Assembly: GCF_003367175.1 (NCBI RefSeq)
Contig: NZ_QRGA01000001.1
Span: forward strand, 248,001-312,000
Source of the DNA: Trinickia dinghuensis
GTDB taxonomy: Bacteria; Pseudomonadota; Gammaproteobacteria; Burkholderiales; Burkholderiaceae
Direction: 5' to 3'
DNA length: 64,000 nucleotides
Position 1 is the first letter of the stretch; each line of letters starts with the position of its first letter. A program made the position numbers and the translations under genes. The notes under the pieces were generated by a model that was not told where the DNA came from, did no database searches, and saw only the letters and a list, made by a program, of their open reading frames with translations. Below are positions 27,385-35,100 of this stretch, in pieces.

Positions 27385-28410
27385 ATGACCAAGGAAATTC
27401 GTCTGCTGACGGGGCGCCACGCAGGCGCTCGCATAAAGTTGAATCCAACGCTGACGCGCATCGGCAACGATGACGAAGCGGAGATCCAGATCAGCGATTG
27501 GGATCAGCCCACGATGCAACTGAGCCTGCACGATGACGGAAGCCTGACGATCGCGGATGCCGCCCATCACGGCGAGTCAATCGCGCTTGAAAGCTTCAAG
27601 CCGCATCGATTCGGCAACGTCGTGCTGTGCGCCGGCGATAGCGATGCGCAATGGCCGACCGATATCGAGCTGCTCGAAGCGCTGCTGGTGCCCGCCGCGA
27701 TGCCGCAACCCGAGCCGGTGCCGGGTCTCGTTGCCGCCGACGAAGCGTCGCCCGCTGCGACGCCCCCCTCGGCTGCGCCGAGGCATCGCCGCGGCGCACG
27801 CGTAGTCGGTGTCGCCGCGGTCGCCTTGCTCGCGATCGGCGGTGCCGGTATCGCGCTGCCCGCGGTGCTGCATCCGCGCGTGGGGATCTCGCCGCACGGC
27901 GCGGCCCCGCAGCCGACGGTCGATCAGTTACAGCGGGCACTGGATCGGCTACATCAAGCCGACGTGACCGTCGCGCCGGAGGGTATGCGCTTCGACGTCG
28001 TCGGCGTGGTGCCCGACAGTGCGAGCGAAATGCTCGTGCGCACGGCGCTAGAAACGATCGCGCCTGACCGGATCGTTTGGCGGATTGGCTGCGTCGATCA
28101 GATTACTCGGGACTTGCAGGAATCCCTGCACGACCCGGCCCTAAAGGTGCATTACCTCGGTCATCGCGAATTCGGCGTATCCGGGATAGCAAAGGATACG
28201 AATGCCGTGCAAGCGACGCTGCAGCAAATGAGCGCCGACCTGGAGCCGATGGTCACGCGCGTTGCACAGCAGGTCACGCCGGACGACCGCATGGCAATGC
28301 CGAGCGCGGTGGAGTCACTGCTTGCCGTCGACGATCTGCAGTACGTCGAGGCGGGCGACGGCACGAAACAATTCATCGATTCACGCGCAGCCGCGCAACA
28401 ACTGAACTGA
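27385..28410 (+). CDS. hrcD: T3SS inner-ring protein HrcD (HrpD5, SctD)
   Basis: This 341-residue protein has an N-terminal FHA-like cytoplasmic domain (residues 1-100), one membrane span (about 148-170, VVGVAAVALLAIGGAGIAL) and a periplasmic ring-building part. ATG 27385 has AGGAG at 8 bases, so the earlier in-frame start at 27346 is unlikely. It pairs with HrcJ in the inner-membrane ring. Confidence 0.85.
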   Translation: MTKEIRLLTGRHAGARIKLNPTLTRIGNDDEAEIQISDWDQPTMQLSLHDDGSLTIADAAHHGESIALESFKPHRFGNVVLCAGDSDAQWPTDIELLEALLVPAAMPQPEPVPGLVAADEASPAATPPSAAPRHRRGARVVGVAAVALLAIGGAGIALPAVLHPRVGISPHGAAPQPTVDQLQRALDRLHQADVTVAPEGMRFDVVGVVPDSASEMLVRTALETIAPDRIVWRIGCVDQITRDLQESLHDPALKVHYLGHREFGVSGIAKDTNAVQATLQQMSADLEPMVTRVAQQVTPDDRMAMPSAVESLLAVDDLQYVEAGDGTKQFIDSRAAAQQLN

Positions 28411-28418
28411 GGACGATC

Positions 28419-28661
28419 ATGTACGACGCCGTGACCGCTGAAATGATCGATGCGATCGACAGCGTAAAGACGCTGGCAGACCAGCCCACCGACCAGCGCC
28501 GCAAGCTCGGCGAAGCGGCACTCGGGCTCGAGCGCCTCGCCACCGACATCGCGTCGCAAGCCGTCAAGCTCGCCGACCCGATGCTCCGGCAGTCGGCGAC
28601 GACCGTAGCCGACGGCTTGACCGCGGCCGCGCAGCTGTGCCGCTCGACGATCGACGCATAA
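28419..28661 (+). CDS. hrpD6: HrpD6-like small T3SS protein
   Basis: This is an 80-residue helical protein 8 bases after hrcD. Size and place match Xanthomonas HrpD6, a small protein needed for T3SS gene expression and function. Composition is Ala/Leu-rich without membrane spans. Confidence 0.7.
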   Translation: MYDAVTAEMIDAIDSVKTLADQPTDQRRKLGEAALGLERLATDIASQAVKLADPMLRQSATTVADGLTAAAQLCRSTIDA

Positions 28662-28839
28662 CGCGCGGCAGCAAACCGTTTTGACGTCTCGAAGGGCAAC
28701 GCCTTTCCGGACGGCATCAGGCAGCAACAGCAAGTCTTACCCGTACGAAAGTACGAATTCGCCGTACCCGTGTCCGTCAGGCCACGGCAAACCATCCGCC
28801 CGGCAACGGGTTTCACCTTGATGATTAGGAGTATTTAAA

Positions 28840-29046
28840 ATGGCATCGAAGACCTCTGCTGCATCGAGCGGCGCAACGGTTGGCTCCAACACCGCAACGA
28901 TCGCTGAAATGTCGGCCAGCACGGCCAGCTCGATCGCGCTGCAAGACGCCGCCACGCAAATGGAAAACGAGTTGAACAACGACGCAGCCAAGGATCAGCT
29001 CGAAGAAGCCGGTCCGAAGAACGCCAAGAGCCTGACGCAAGGCTAA
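28840..29046 (+). CDS. hrpE: Hrp pilin-like protein, copy 1
   Basis: This 68-residue protein is rich in Ala, Ser and Asn with no Cys or aromatic residues; the C-terminal half is helical (ALQDAATQMENELNNDAAKD). AGGAG lies 8 bases before the ATG. The position between hrpD6 and hpaB is that of the Hrp pilus subunit HrpE in Xanthomonas (HrpY in Ralstonia), and size and composition fit a needle or pilus subunit (SctF). The protein is identical to the second copy at 29947-30153. No perfect hrpII box lies directly upstream, so it may be read from the hrc operon. Confidence 0.7.
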   Translation: MASKTSAASSGATVGSNTATIAEMSASTASSIALQDAATQMENELNNDAAKDQLEEAGPKNAKSLTQG

Positions 29047-29055
29047 GCGTTGTTC

Positions 29056-29087
29056 GGGTGCGTCCTCGCGCCGCGCGGGACGCACCC
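29056..29087 (+). terminator. Stem-loop after pilin copy 1
   Basis: A perfect 10-bp stem (GGGTGCGTCC / GGACGCACCC) with a 12-base GC-rich loop starts 9 bases after the stop. No strong T-run follows. It may attenuate transcription or protect the abundant pilin mRNA. Confidence 0.6.
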
Positions 29088-29155
29088 ATATCGTATTTGC
29101 TTCGAGGCATCCCTCCAGGGCACGTCCCTCGAGGCGCACCTAACTCTCCCTTCCT

Positions 29156-29611
29156 ATGAGCCTCGAACGACGCAATCAGTTGATCCGGGAACTGTGCGAT
29201 CTGCGCGGCCTCGGCGATGCCGACGGTGTCATCGAGCGCGGTGTCGTCAGCATCGACGATTTCGACATCGCCGTCGATTTCTACGAAGAAGATTCCGCCG
29301 CCATCTACGTCAATTTCCAATTCGGCATCGTTTCGGGAGGCCGCACGCTGCGCGTGTTCCGGCTGCTGCTCGAAGCGAACCTATCCGTGTATGCGCAGGA
29401 TCAAGCGCAGCTCGGCATCGAGGCCGAGACAGGCGGTGTCGTATTGATCGTGCGCGGCGTGCTCGAAGCCAATTCGGACGGGAAATGGCTCATCGAAATG
29501 ATCGAGCATTACGTCGAGCACGGCCGCTATTGGCGCGAAAACATTCTGCTGGCCGACGACGAGATGTTTCGCCATCTGGCGGACGGCAATTACGTTTGGA
29601 TTCGTGCGTAG
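29156..29611 (+). CDS. hpaB: HpaB T3SS exit-control chaperone
   Basis: This 151-residue acidic protein has the CesT/class IB chaperone pattern (alpha-beta fold, FDIAVDFYEEDSAAIYVNF, WLIEMIEHYVEHGRYWRENI). HpaB is the general effector chaperone that directs substrates to HrcN, and it follows the pilin gene in Xanthomonas. The start has no clear ribosome-binding site. Confidence 0.85.
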   Translation: MSLERRNQLIRELCDLRGLGDADGVIERGVVSIDDFDIAVDFYEEDSAAIYVNFQFGIVSGGRTLRVFRLLLEANLSVYAQDQAQLGIEAETGGVVLIVRGVLEANSDGKWLIEMIEHYVEHGRYWRENILLADDEMFRHLADGNYVWIRA

Positions 29612-29946
29612 CCGTTGTAGCAACTCAGCATTGAGCACGGGGAGTCTGATTAACCAAGGCCATGCGCCGCGCGGACGAAATTGTATCAGTCACGCACCCA
29701 AATTCACATGATTCGCCGTCGCCCCAGAAAATTCGCTTCGCAGCGGGTTGAAAAACGGCAGATGTAGGAAAGTAGAGTCCAACGCAGACGTCAACGAAGA
29801 CACGCAAGGCAAGCGATGACGGCAAGCGTAAAGCGGTTCACGTAGGTAAGCATCACCGGCTGTTCCGTCGTACCCGTGTCCGTCTTGGCCACGGCAAACC
29901 ATCCGCCCGGCAACGGGTTTCACCTTGATGATTAGGAGTACTGAAA
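29612..29946 (+). promoter_or_regulatory. Intergenic region between hpaB and pilin copy 2
   Basis: This 335-bp region has no gene. It contains an hrpII/PIP box at 29712-29735 and the start of duplicated segment B from 29869. Confidence 0.6.
29712..29735 (+). promoter_or_regulatory. hrpII / PIP box for pilin copy 2
   Basis: Perfect TTCGC-N15-TTCGC, 211 bases before the second pilin gene. Copy 1 has no equivalent. Confidence 0.75.
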
Positions 29947-30153
29947 ATGGCATCGAAGACCTCTGCTGCATCGAGCGGCGCAACCGTTGGCTCCAACACC
30001 GCAACGATCGCTGAAATGTCGGCCAGCACGGCCAGCTCGATCGCGCTGCAAGACGCCGCGACGCAAATGGAAAACGAGTTGAACAACGACGCGGCCAAGG
30101 ATCAGCTCGAAGAAGCCGGTCCGAAGAACGCCAAGAGCCTGACGCAAGGCTAA
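29947..30153 (+). CDS. hrpE: Hrp pilin-like protein, copy 2
   Basis: The 68 residues are identical to those encoded at 28840-29046; the genes differ at three silent positions. It has its own hrpII/PIP box and terminator, unlike copy 1, which sits inside the hrc run. It probably raises pilin supply independently. It is the last T3SS structural gene on this strand. Confidence 0.7.
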   Translation: MASKTSAASSGATVGSNTATIAEMSASTASSIALQDAATQMENELNNDAAKDQLEEAGPKNAKSLTQG

Positions 30154-30162
30154 GCGTTATTC

Positions 30163-30194
30163 GGGTGCGTCTTCGCGCCGCGCGGGACGCACCC
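30163..30194 (+). terminator. Stem-loop after pilin copy 2
   Basis: Same hairpin as after copy 1. One stem base changed C to T, converting a G-C pair to G-U, so the stem is kept. A TTTT follows at a short distance. Confidence 0.65.
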
Positions 30195-30394
30195 ACTTTC
30201 ATCGTTTTATCGCACATACGGCAAGACGGCTACGCCGAGCACCCTCCACCCTCCACCTTTCCGTCAGCGTCCACGCGCTGCGGCAACGATCGATCGCACA
30301 GATCGCCCTCCTTCGATTCACTTTCCGCAGTACACAAAACGATTTCCCCACCGATGGGTGCCAATCCGCGTCCAAACGTTGCTTTCACCGGCGC

Positions 30395-30442
30395 AAAAAA
30401 AGCGGCGAGGCCGACTTTGGTCGGAGCCTACACCGCCTCGCG
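30395..30442 (-). terminator. Terminator of the 30491-31704 operon
   Basis: On the minus strand a branched hairpin (outer GCGAGGC / GCCTCGC, inner CCGAC / GTCGG) is followed by seven T. It lies 49 bases after the stop at 30491. The rest of 30195-30490 shows no gene. Confidence 0.65.
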
Positions 30443-30490
30443 GAATGCAATATCCGCCCTTCTTTCGCCTTCCTTCAGCGCAGCCTTCGC

Positions 30491-31510
30491 TTATGCTCGC
30501 GTTATCGCGAGCATCGCTTCGCCTGAGCGCTGCACGAGGCGCGCCAGAATCTGCGAGATCAACATCGCCAACTCGTTCAGCGCTGCGATCTCTTGCATCA
30601 TCAATTGATCTTGCTCCGACGGATGGGCCGAAACCGCGTGGTGCATGCCGTCGACGTGGTCCTGAACCTTTCCCGCGAGGCCGGCCAGTTCTTCGTGCGG
30701 TTCTTGAGGCTCAGTCCTCACGTCCTCGGTCTTGCCACCGTCTGTCTTCGTATCGCCGGCTGTGGCATCCTCGGTCTTCGCGTCGTCGGCCTTTGCCCCG
30801 TCCGCCTTGGCACCCTCGGCCTTCGCACCTTCGGCTTCATGACCGGACGGCTCCTCGTTCGGCACCGGACCGTCGAGCGGTTTCGCCGATTCGGTATCGG
30901 ACGCAGCTTTGGCGTCCGTCGCCGAATCCGCACTGACATGCACCGGCATCGACACGTTGATATTGACCGATACCGACGGCACACCCGAGTCGTGCTTCGC
31001 GACGTCGATCGCTGTCGATGCGCGCTTGAGCGAGCCGCCACCGCCTGCAGGCTTGGGCATGCTTGCCTTCAGCGCGTCGAATCGCATTTGAAGGCCCTCC
31101 GGCGAGTCGGCATCCGGCTCACGTTTGAGTGCGCTCCCTCCCGTGCCGGGCTTGGGCATGCCAGCCTTCAGCGCGTCGAATCGCATTTGAACGTCGAGCG
31201 GCAGCGCCGGACTCGGCAACGCTTTGATGCGCGCCACCTCGCGCGCCGTCGCCGCAGCCTGCGCGCGGGCTCGGGGCGAGGCGGCGGCGTGCGGCAAATC
31301 GCGAGCCGATACACGCACGCGAGCAGCGCCGTTCGCGAGCGAAGCGGCTCCGGCACCCGTAGAGGCCTTGCGCGTTCCAAGTGCTTGCAATGCCGCATTT
31401 GCCGTCGGCCGCAACGTGCCGGCCTTTTCCGATCCCGGGGGCGGCTTGCCGAAACCTCGCGTCAATCCGGCAGCGATGGATGCAAACGTCTTAGTGATCT
31501 TGTTGTTCAT
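30491..31510 (-). CDS. Candidate T3SS-secreted protein with acidic repeats
   Basis: This 339-residue protein is of unknown family. Two copies of a 27-residue module (QMRFDALKAGMPKP and QMRFDALKASMPKP) lie near 100-160. A central 40-residue tract of AKADGAK / KTEDV-type acidic repeats follows. The C-terminus is a hydrophobic amphipathic helix (ALNELAMLISQILARLV). No signal peptide or cysteine. AAGGGAA precedes ATG 31510, which overlaps the stop of the small upstream gene (ATGA). An hrpII box upstream of that small gene places both under HrpB. The hydrophobic C-terminus would suit a translocator or filament-associated protein, but this is a guess. Confidence 0.6.
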   Translation of the reverse strand: MNNKITKTFASIAAGLTRGFGKPPPGSEKAGTLRPTANAALQALGTRKASTGAGAASLANGAARVRVSARDLPHAAASPRARAQAAATAREVARIKALPSPALPLDVQMRFDALKAGMPKPGTGGSALKREPDADSPEGLQMRFDALKASMPKPAGGGGSLKRASTAIDVAKHDSGVPSVSVNINVSMPVHVSADSATDAKAASDTESAKPLDGPVPNEEPSGHEAEGAKAEGAKADGAKADDAKTEDATAGDTKTDGGKTEDVRTEPQEPHEELAGLAGKVQDHVDGMHHAVSAHPSEQDQLMMQEIAALNELAMLISQILARLVQRSGEAMLAITRA

Positions 31511-31704
31511 GGCAGTTCCCTTTGGTCCCGTCGATGCCAATCAAATCCGGCTGCGTGCGACGTAGACGGATCGGCGTAGCGCCATCGCGCAAGCGGGTCT
31601 ATCCGATCCGACCGAATCGGGTGCGAGAAGAACACGAATAGGCATGCGATCGCAAGCAGCAGTACCCGCAATAGACGCCTGGGGCGGAAAGTATGGGTTT
31701 TCAT
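31507..31704 (-). CDS. Small membrane peptide coupled to the secreted protein
   Basis: This 65-residue protein has a basic N-terminus and one strong hydrophobic segment (LLRVLLLAIACLFVFF), then a polar tail. AGGAG lies 7 bases before ATG 31704, and the stop overlaps the next gene (ATGA), so translation is coupled. It is 148 bases downstream of an hrpII box, the same spacing as the divergent effector gene. Role unknown. It could be a membrane anchor or a leader ORF tuning expression. Confidence 0.6.
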   Translation of the reverse strand: MKTHTFRPRRLLRVLLLAIACLFVFFSHPIRSDRIDPLARWRYADPSTSHAAGFDWHRRDQRELP

Positions 31705-31852
31705 CGATTTCTCCTAAGTCCGGCCGCGTCGCCGGCCCTCAAACAGCCGACGGTGACCACGCGTGGCAGGGAATCGGCTATCGAATGAATTTGCCTCTGG
31801 CTCCCCGCGCTTGAATCATGCAGCCGTCTCGCGTTGAGACCGACGCCTTCGG

Positions 31853-31876
31853 CGAATACCCGAGGCACCGCACGAA
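31853..31876 (-). promoter_or_regulatory. hrpII box for 31704-30491 operon
   Basis: Minus-strand TTCG-N16-TTCG, exact, 148 bases before the small membrane peptide gene. Confidence 0.75.
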
Positions 31877-31965
31877 CGCTTTCGCCCGCATTGCGCCGGG
31901 CAATTACGGTCCACTCGGAGCACCGGCCGGAAGCGACATGACATGCGCGACGGTCATGCGCGTCC

Positions 31966-31989
31966 TTCGCGCCGGGCATCCGAATTTCG
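31966..31989 (+). promoter_or_regulatory. hrpII / PIP box for the large ankyrin effector
   Basis: Perfect TTCGC-N15-TTCGC, 148 bases before the chosen start at 32138. Confidence 0.75.
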
Positions 31990-32137
31990 CTGGGTCAGGC
32001 CATCCACGCGGAACCGCTCCCATACGATCCGGAGCACTGCATCGCCACCTGTATCTAGCCTCGATGCGCGAAGACCGAGTCGAATGGCTCGAGCGAACGC
32101 GCTGAAGCAAGCACCCGCTGCCCCCTCGGAGAGAACC

Positions 32138-35100
32138 ATGCCGCGCCTCGATCGGACCGCGCCGTTGCCGTATGTCGACGAATCCACGAGCGCGCAAGCG
32201 CACAGCCCCGTCTCGAACACGGCCCGAACTCAGGCCCCTCCTGCCTCGGCGCGCCCGGCTCGCGGCACGGTCAAGGAGCGCTTCGAGCAAATGGTCAACA
32301 TGCGCAAGATTCCTCAGACGCCGGCACTCAAGGTTGACGGCTGGAGCGATCGCACCGCGCTCGAGATTTGCGAAGGCTGGCGCAAGAATCTCGTCCGCGA
32401 CGTATCGATCCCGCAGCTTTCACGCTTGCTTGCGCTGAACTTCGAGCGCACGCATCCCGAGGCCATCCCCGCCGATCGAAAGGCCGAGCGATTGCTGCCG
32501 GAGGGCTCGAAAAAGGACGCCTATTACGAGGCCATGGTCGAGTCGTTCCTGAGGTCGATCGGCGCCTCCGATGACGAGCTGCGCGACATACTCGAAAGCT
32601 TCAAGAAAACGGGACTCGGCGGGTTGCATCGCCAGCGGGCAGTCGTCGCTTCGACGATCAACGGCACGGCGAGCACGCTGCAGTATGCGGTCGCGGCGCA
32701 CCCCTACGCGAAGCTCGCGCTCTATGGTGCTCAGCTGTTGCTGACGACCATCAATAGCCGGCTCGCGTTCACGTCGGCGAAGCTGAGGTTTCGCAACTCG
32801 GGGACCGAGGAACTGATGCCTCTCGGCCGGGCCGATGCGGCGCCCAGCGCGAAGGCGGGGCCGAGCGTCATCAGCGCATCGGCGAAGCTGGTGACCCAAC
32901 TCGGCAAAATCAAGGACGACGTGAGCGCAATGGAATCCGCGCTCGCGGCGCTCGAGAAAGCGACCGAGGACCGGCCGCAAGCGCCGGAGGGGTCCGCCGA
33001 GCAGCAGCAGGCCGACAAGCAGCTTCGCACCGCCTGCGAAGACATGAGTATTGCCTTCGCCGCCTTCTGCTTGCGCAGCGAGTTGAAGTCGACCTATAAA
33101 GCGGCCTCGGAGAGCGCCAAGATCGAGTTTCGCGGCAACGAGATCTCGCTGTACGGGAGTTACGCCAACGGCACGGCAACCCTGGCCGCGACGTTGCTCG
33201 CCATCTTCGCGCCGAGTTCAGTCGTCACGCTCGGCGCAACGGCCGCGGCGGCCGGGCTGGGCGCCCTCGTCTACGCCGGCTACCAGCTGAGCAGCGGCCC
33301 GAGCAAGGACGGCGAGGCCAAGGCAAAGCGGGCCATCGTGGCGCTATCCAAGTCGATGGACATGCTGGGCGGGAATGCCGCCAAGCAACAAAAGGCGCGG
33401 GCCGATGCCTATCGCGCCTATCTCGGCGCACGCCGTTCGCGCGATCCCGAAACGCGTGCGCAAGCGCGCGGCAAGCTCCTGGAACAGCTAGAGACGATCG
33501 CACAAGGGGATACGACGAAGGACGATCTCCAGCCGCTGCGGAACTGGGAGGCGTACGCCGATCATCGAAAGCGCACGGCCCAATCTGCCGAGCAAATCAA
33601 GAACGATCATCAGCAACGGCTCGACGCTGCGCCTGCCGACGAGCAGAGCCAGCGGAGCCTCGGCGCGCTCGAGGCGGCACTTCAACAACAATTGCAAGCG
33701 AGTAAGGAAACGCAAGACGCCGAATTCACGCAGGCCCACGGTGCCCTCTTCAATACCGGTACCGTCATCGACGGCTGGAAGACACCCTACCGAATGCGCT
33801 TCGACAGTATGGGCCGCCTGTTGCTGGGGAAGGTCAGCGCCTCGGTGCGCTCGCTGCTGAAGCTGCAGGCCACCCCGGTCGAATTGGGACGACAGGCCTC
33901 GATACGCACGCTGCATGTCGCCGGGAGACGCCAGGAATTGAAGGCGTGCCTACGCGACTGGATCAACTTCGAAACCGCGCAAGCACGCCTGAAAGAGACG
34001 GCCAAGCTCGAAGACGACGATCCGCAGCTGCAAAACAAGCTCGGCTCGGCCGCGCGTGCACTCGCCGCGATCCGCAATCCCGACGCGCAGGCGCTGTTTT
34101 CGGGCGACGGGCGCCAGCAGGTGGAAGCGACGAAACTCGCGAAATCGATGACCGTCGGCGAGGAAGAGCGCTACACGATGACGATGGGAGGCGCGACGGC
34201 ATTCGCCACGCTCGTCAATACGTCCGGCACCTTGGCCGGACTCGGCTTGAATATCGACAAGGTGGTGGAGCAAAGCCACGGCATCCATTTGCCGCCTCAG
34301 CACTTCGGCGATCAAAAGGACGGCCAGACCCTCTCGCAAGGCAGCGCGCCGTTTACGGCCCATTACTCGGCCGGTGAGCGCGCCCGCTTCCAGAAAACCG
34401 AAATGAACGGCCTGCGCAAAGTCCTCGCGCGCGAGGGCGATCCGGTCAAGCTCGCGCTGGACGTGCCGCATGCCGAAGCGTTCTCCGCCGAGACTCCGAA
34501 TCTGAACTTCAAGGAACTCGACGAGGCGCTGGACGGACTGGTTGGAGAACTCGAAACGCGAGCCGACATCGCCGACGAAATCACGTTCTCGATCGGCGGC
34601 GCCAAGATCGCATCGGGCAAGCTCGACTGCACCACCGAGTACTACAAGTGGCGCCAGGAGCAAGCGCCGCTGCGCACCAAAGCCGCACTCGCGGGCCGGC
34701 AGGCGGGCATGGTCGCCAAGGCCGCGGGCATCTCCGTCGCTTCGCCCTTCGTGCAGGCAGCCGCGCAAATCCCGCTCGCGCGCACGCGCAAGGCAGCGCG
34801 GCTCGGCGACAAGAAAAGCGTCGAGGTTCGCGAAAAGCTCACTGCACTCGCGAATGAGCGTAGCGCCAAAATCGAGATCGATCGGGATGCATCCAACGAA
34901 ACGCGAACGGCCTCTCCACTGGTAGCGAAAGCGCCTACGGCTACGCCCGCGCCCGTGCCCGTGCCTATACCTGCGCGCATTTCCGATGCCCAAACCGACC
35001 GCGGGGAAGCATCATTGCAAGCCGCGGCGGACGCGGTAAGGCGCATCCCCATGTTCGGCGAGCAGGCGCACAGCCTGTCGCCTCTCGACGAAGCCGTTCC

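Larger units (their letters stand above)
28763..29087 (+). repeat. Duplicated pilin segment, copy A
   Basis: This 325-bp unit comprises the leader, pilin gene and terminator hairpin. It matches copy B at 29869-30194 with about ten differences. Only three of these lie in the coding region, all silent. Confidence 0.95.
29869..30194 (+). repeat. Duplicated pilin segment, copy B
   Basis: This 326-bp unit corresponds to 28763-29087, including the ribosome-binding site, coding sequence and terminator hairpin. Differences are one inserted base and scattered substitutions. Confidence 0.95.
31705..32137. promoter_or_regulatory. Divergent effector control region
   Basis: This 433-bp region has no gene, with outward-facing hrpII boxes at 31853-31876 (minus) and 31966-31989 (plus). 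Each is exactly 148 bases from its gene. Confidence 0.7.

Noticed and set aside
28740..28839. hrpII box for pilin copy 1
   Set aside because: Only one TTCG half-site (28758) is present, with no partner at the right distance.
30593..31579. 328-residue plus-strand open frame
   Set aside because: Antisense to the 30491-31510 gene, which has a good start, operon context and terminator.
31612..31637. Possible second hrpII box near the 31507 gene
   Set aside because: Half-sites are separated by 18 bases and lie inside the coding region of the small membrane peptide.
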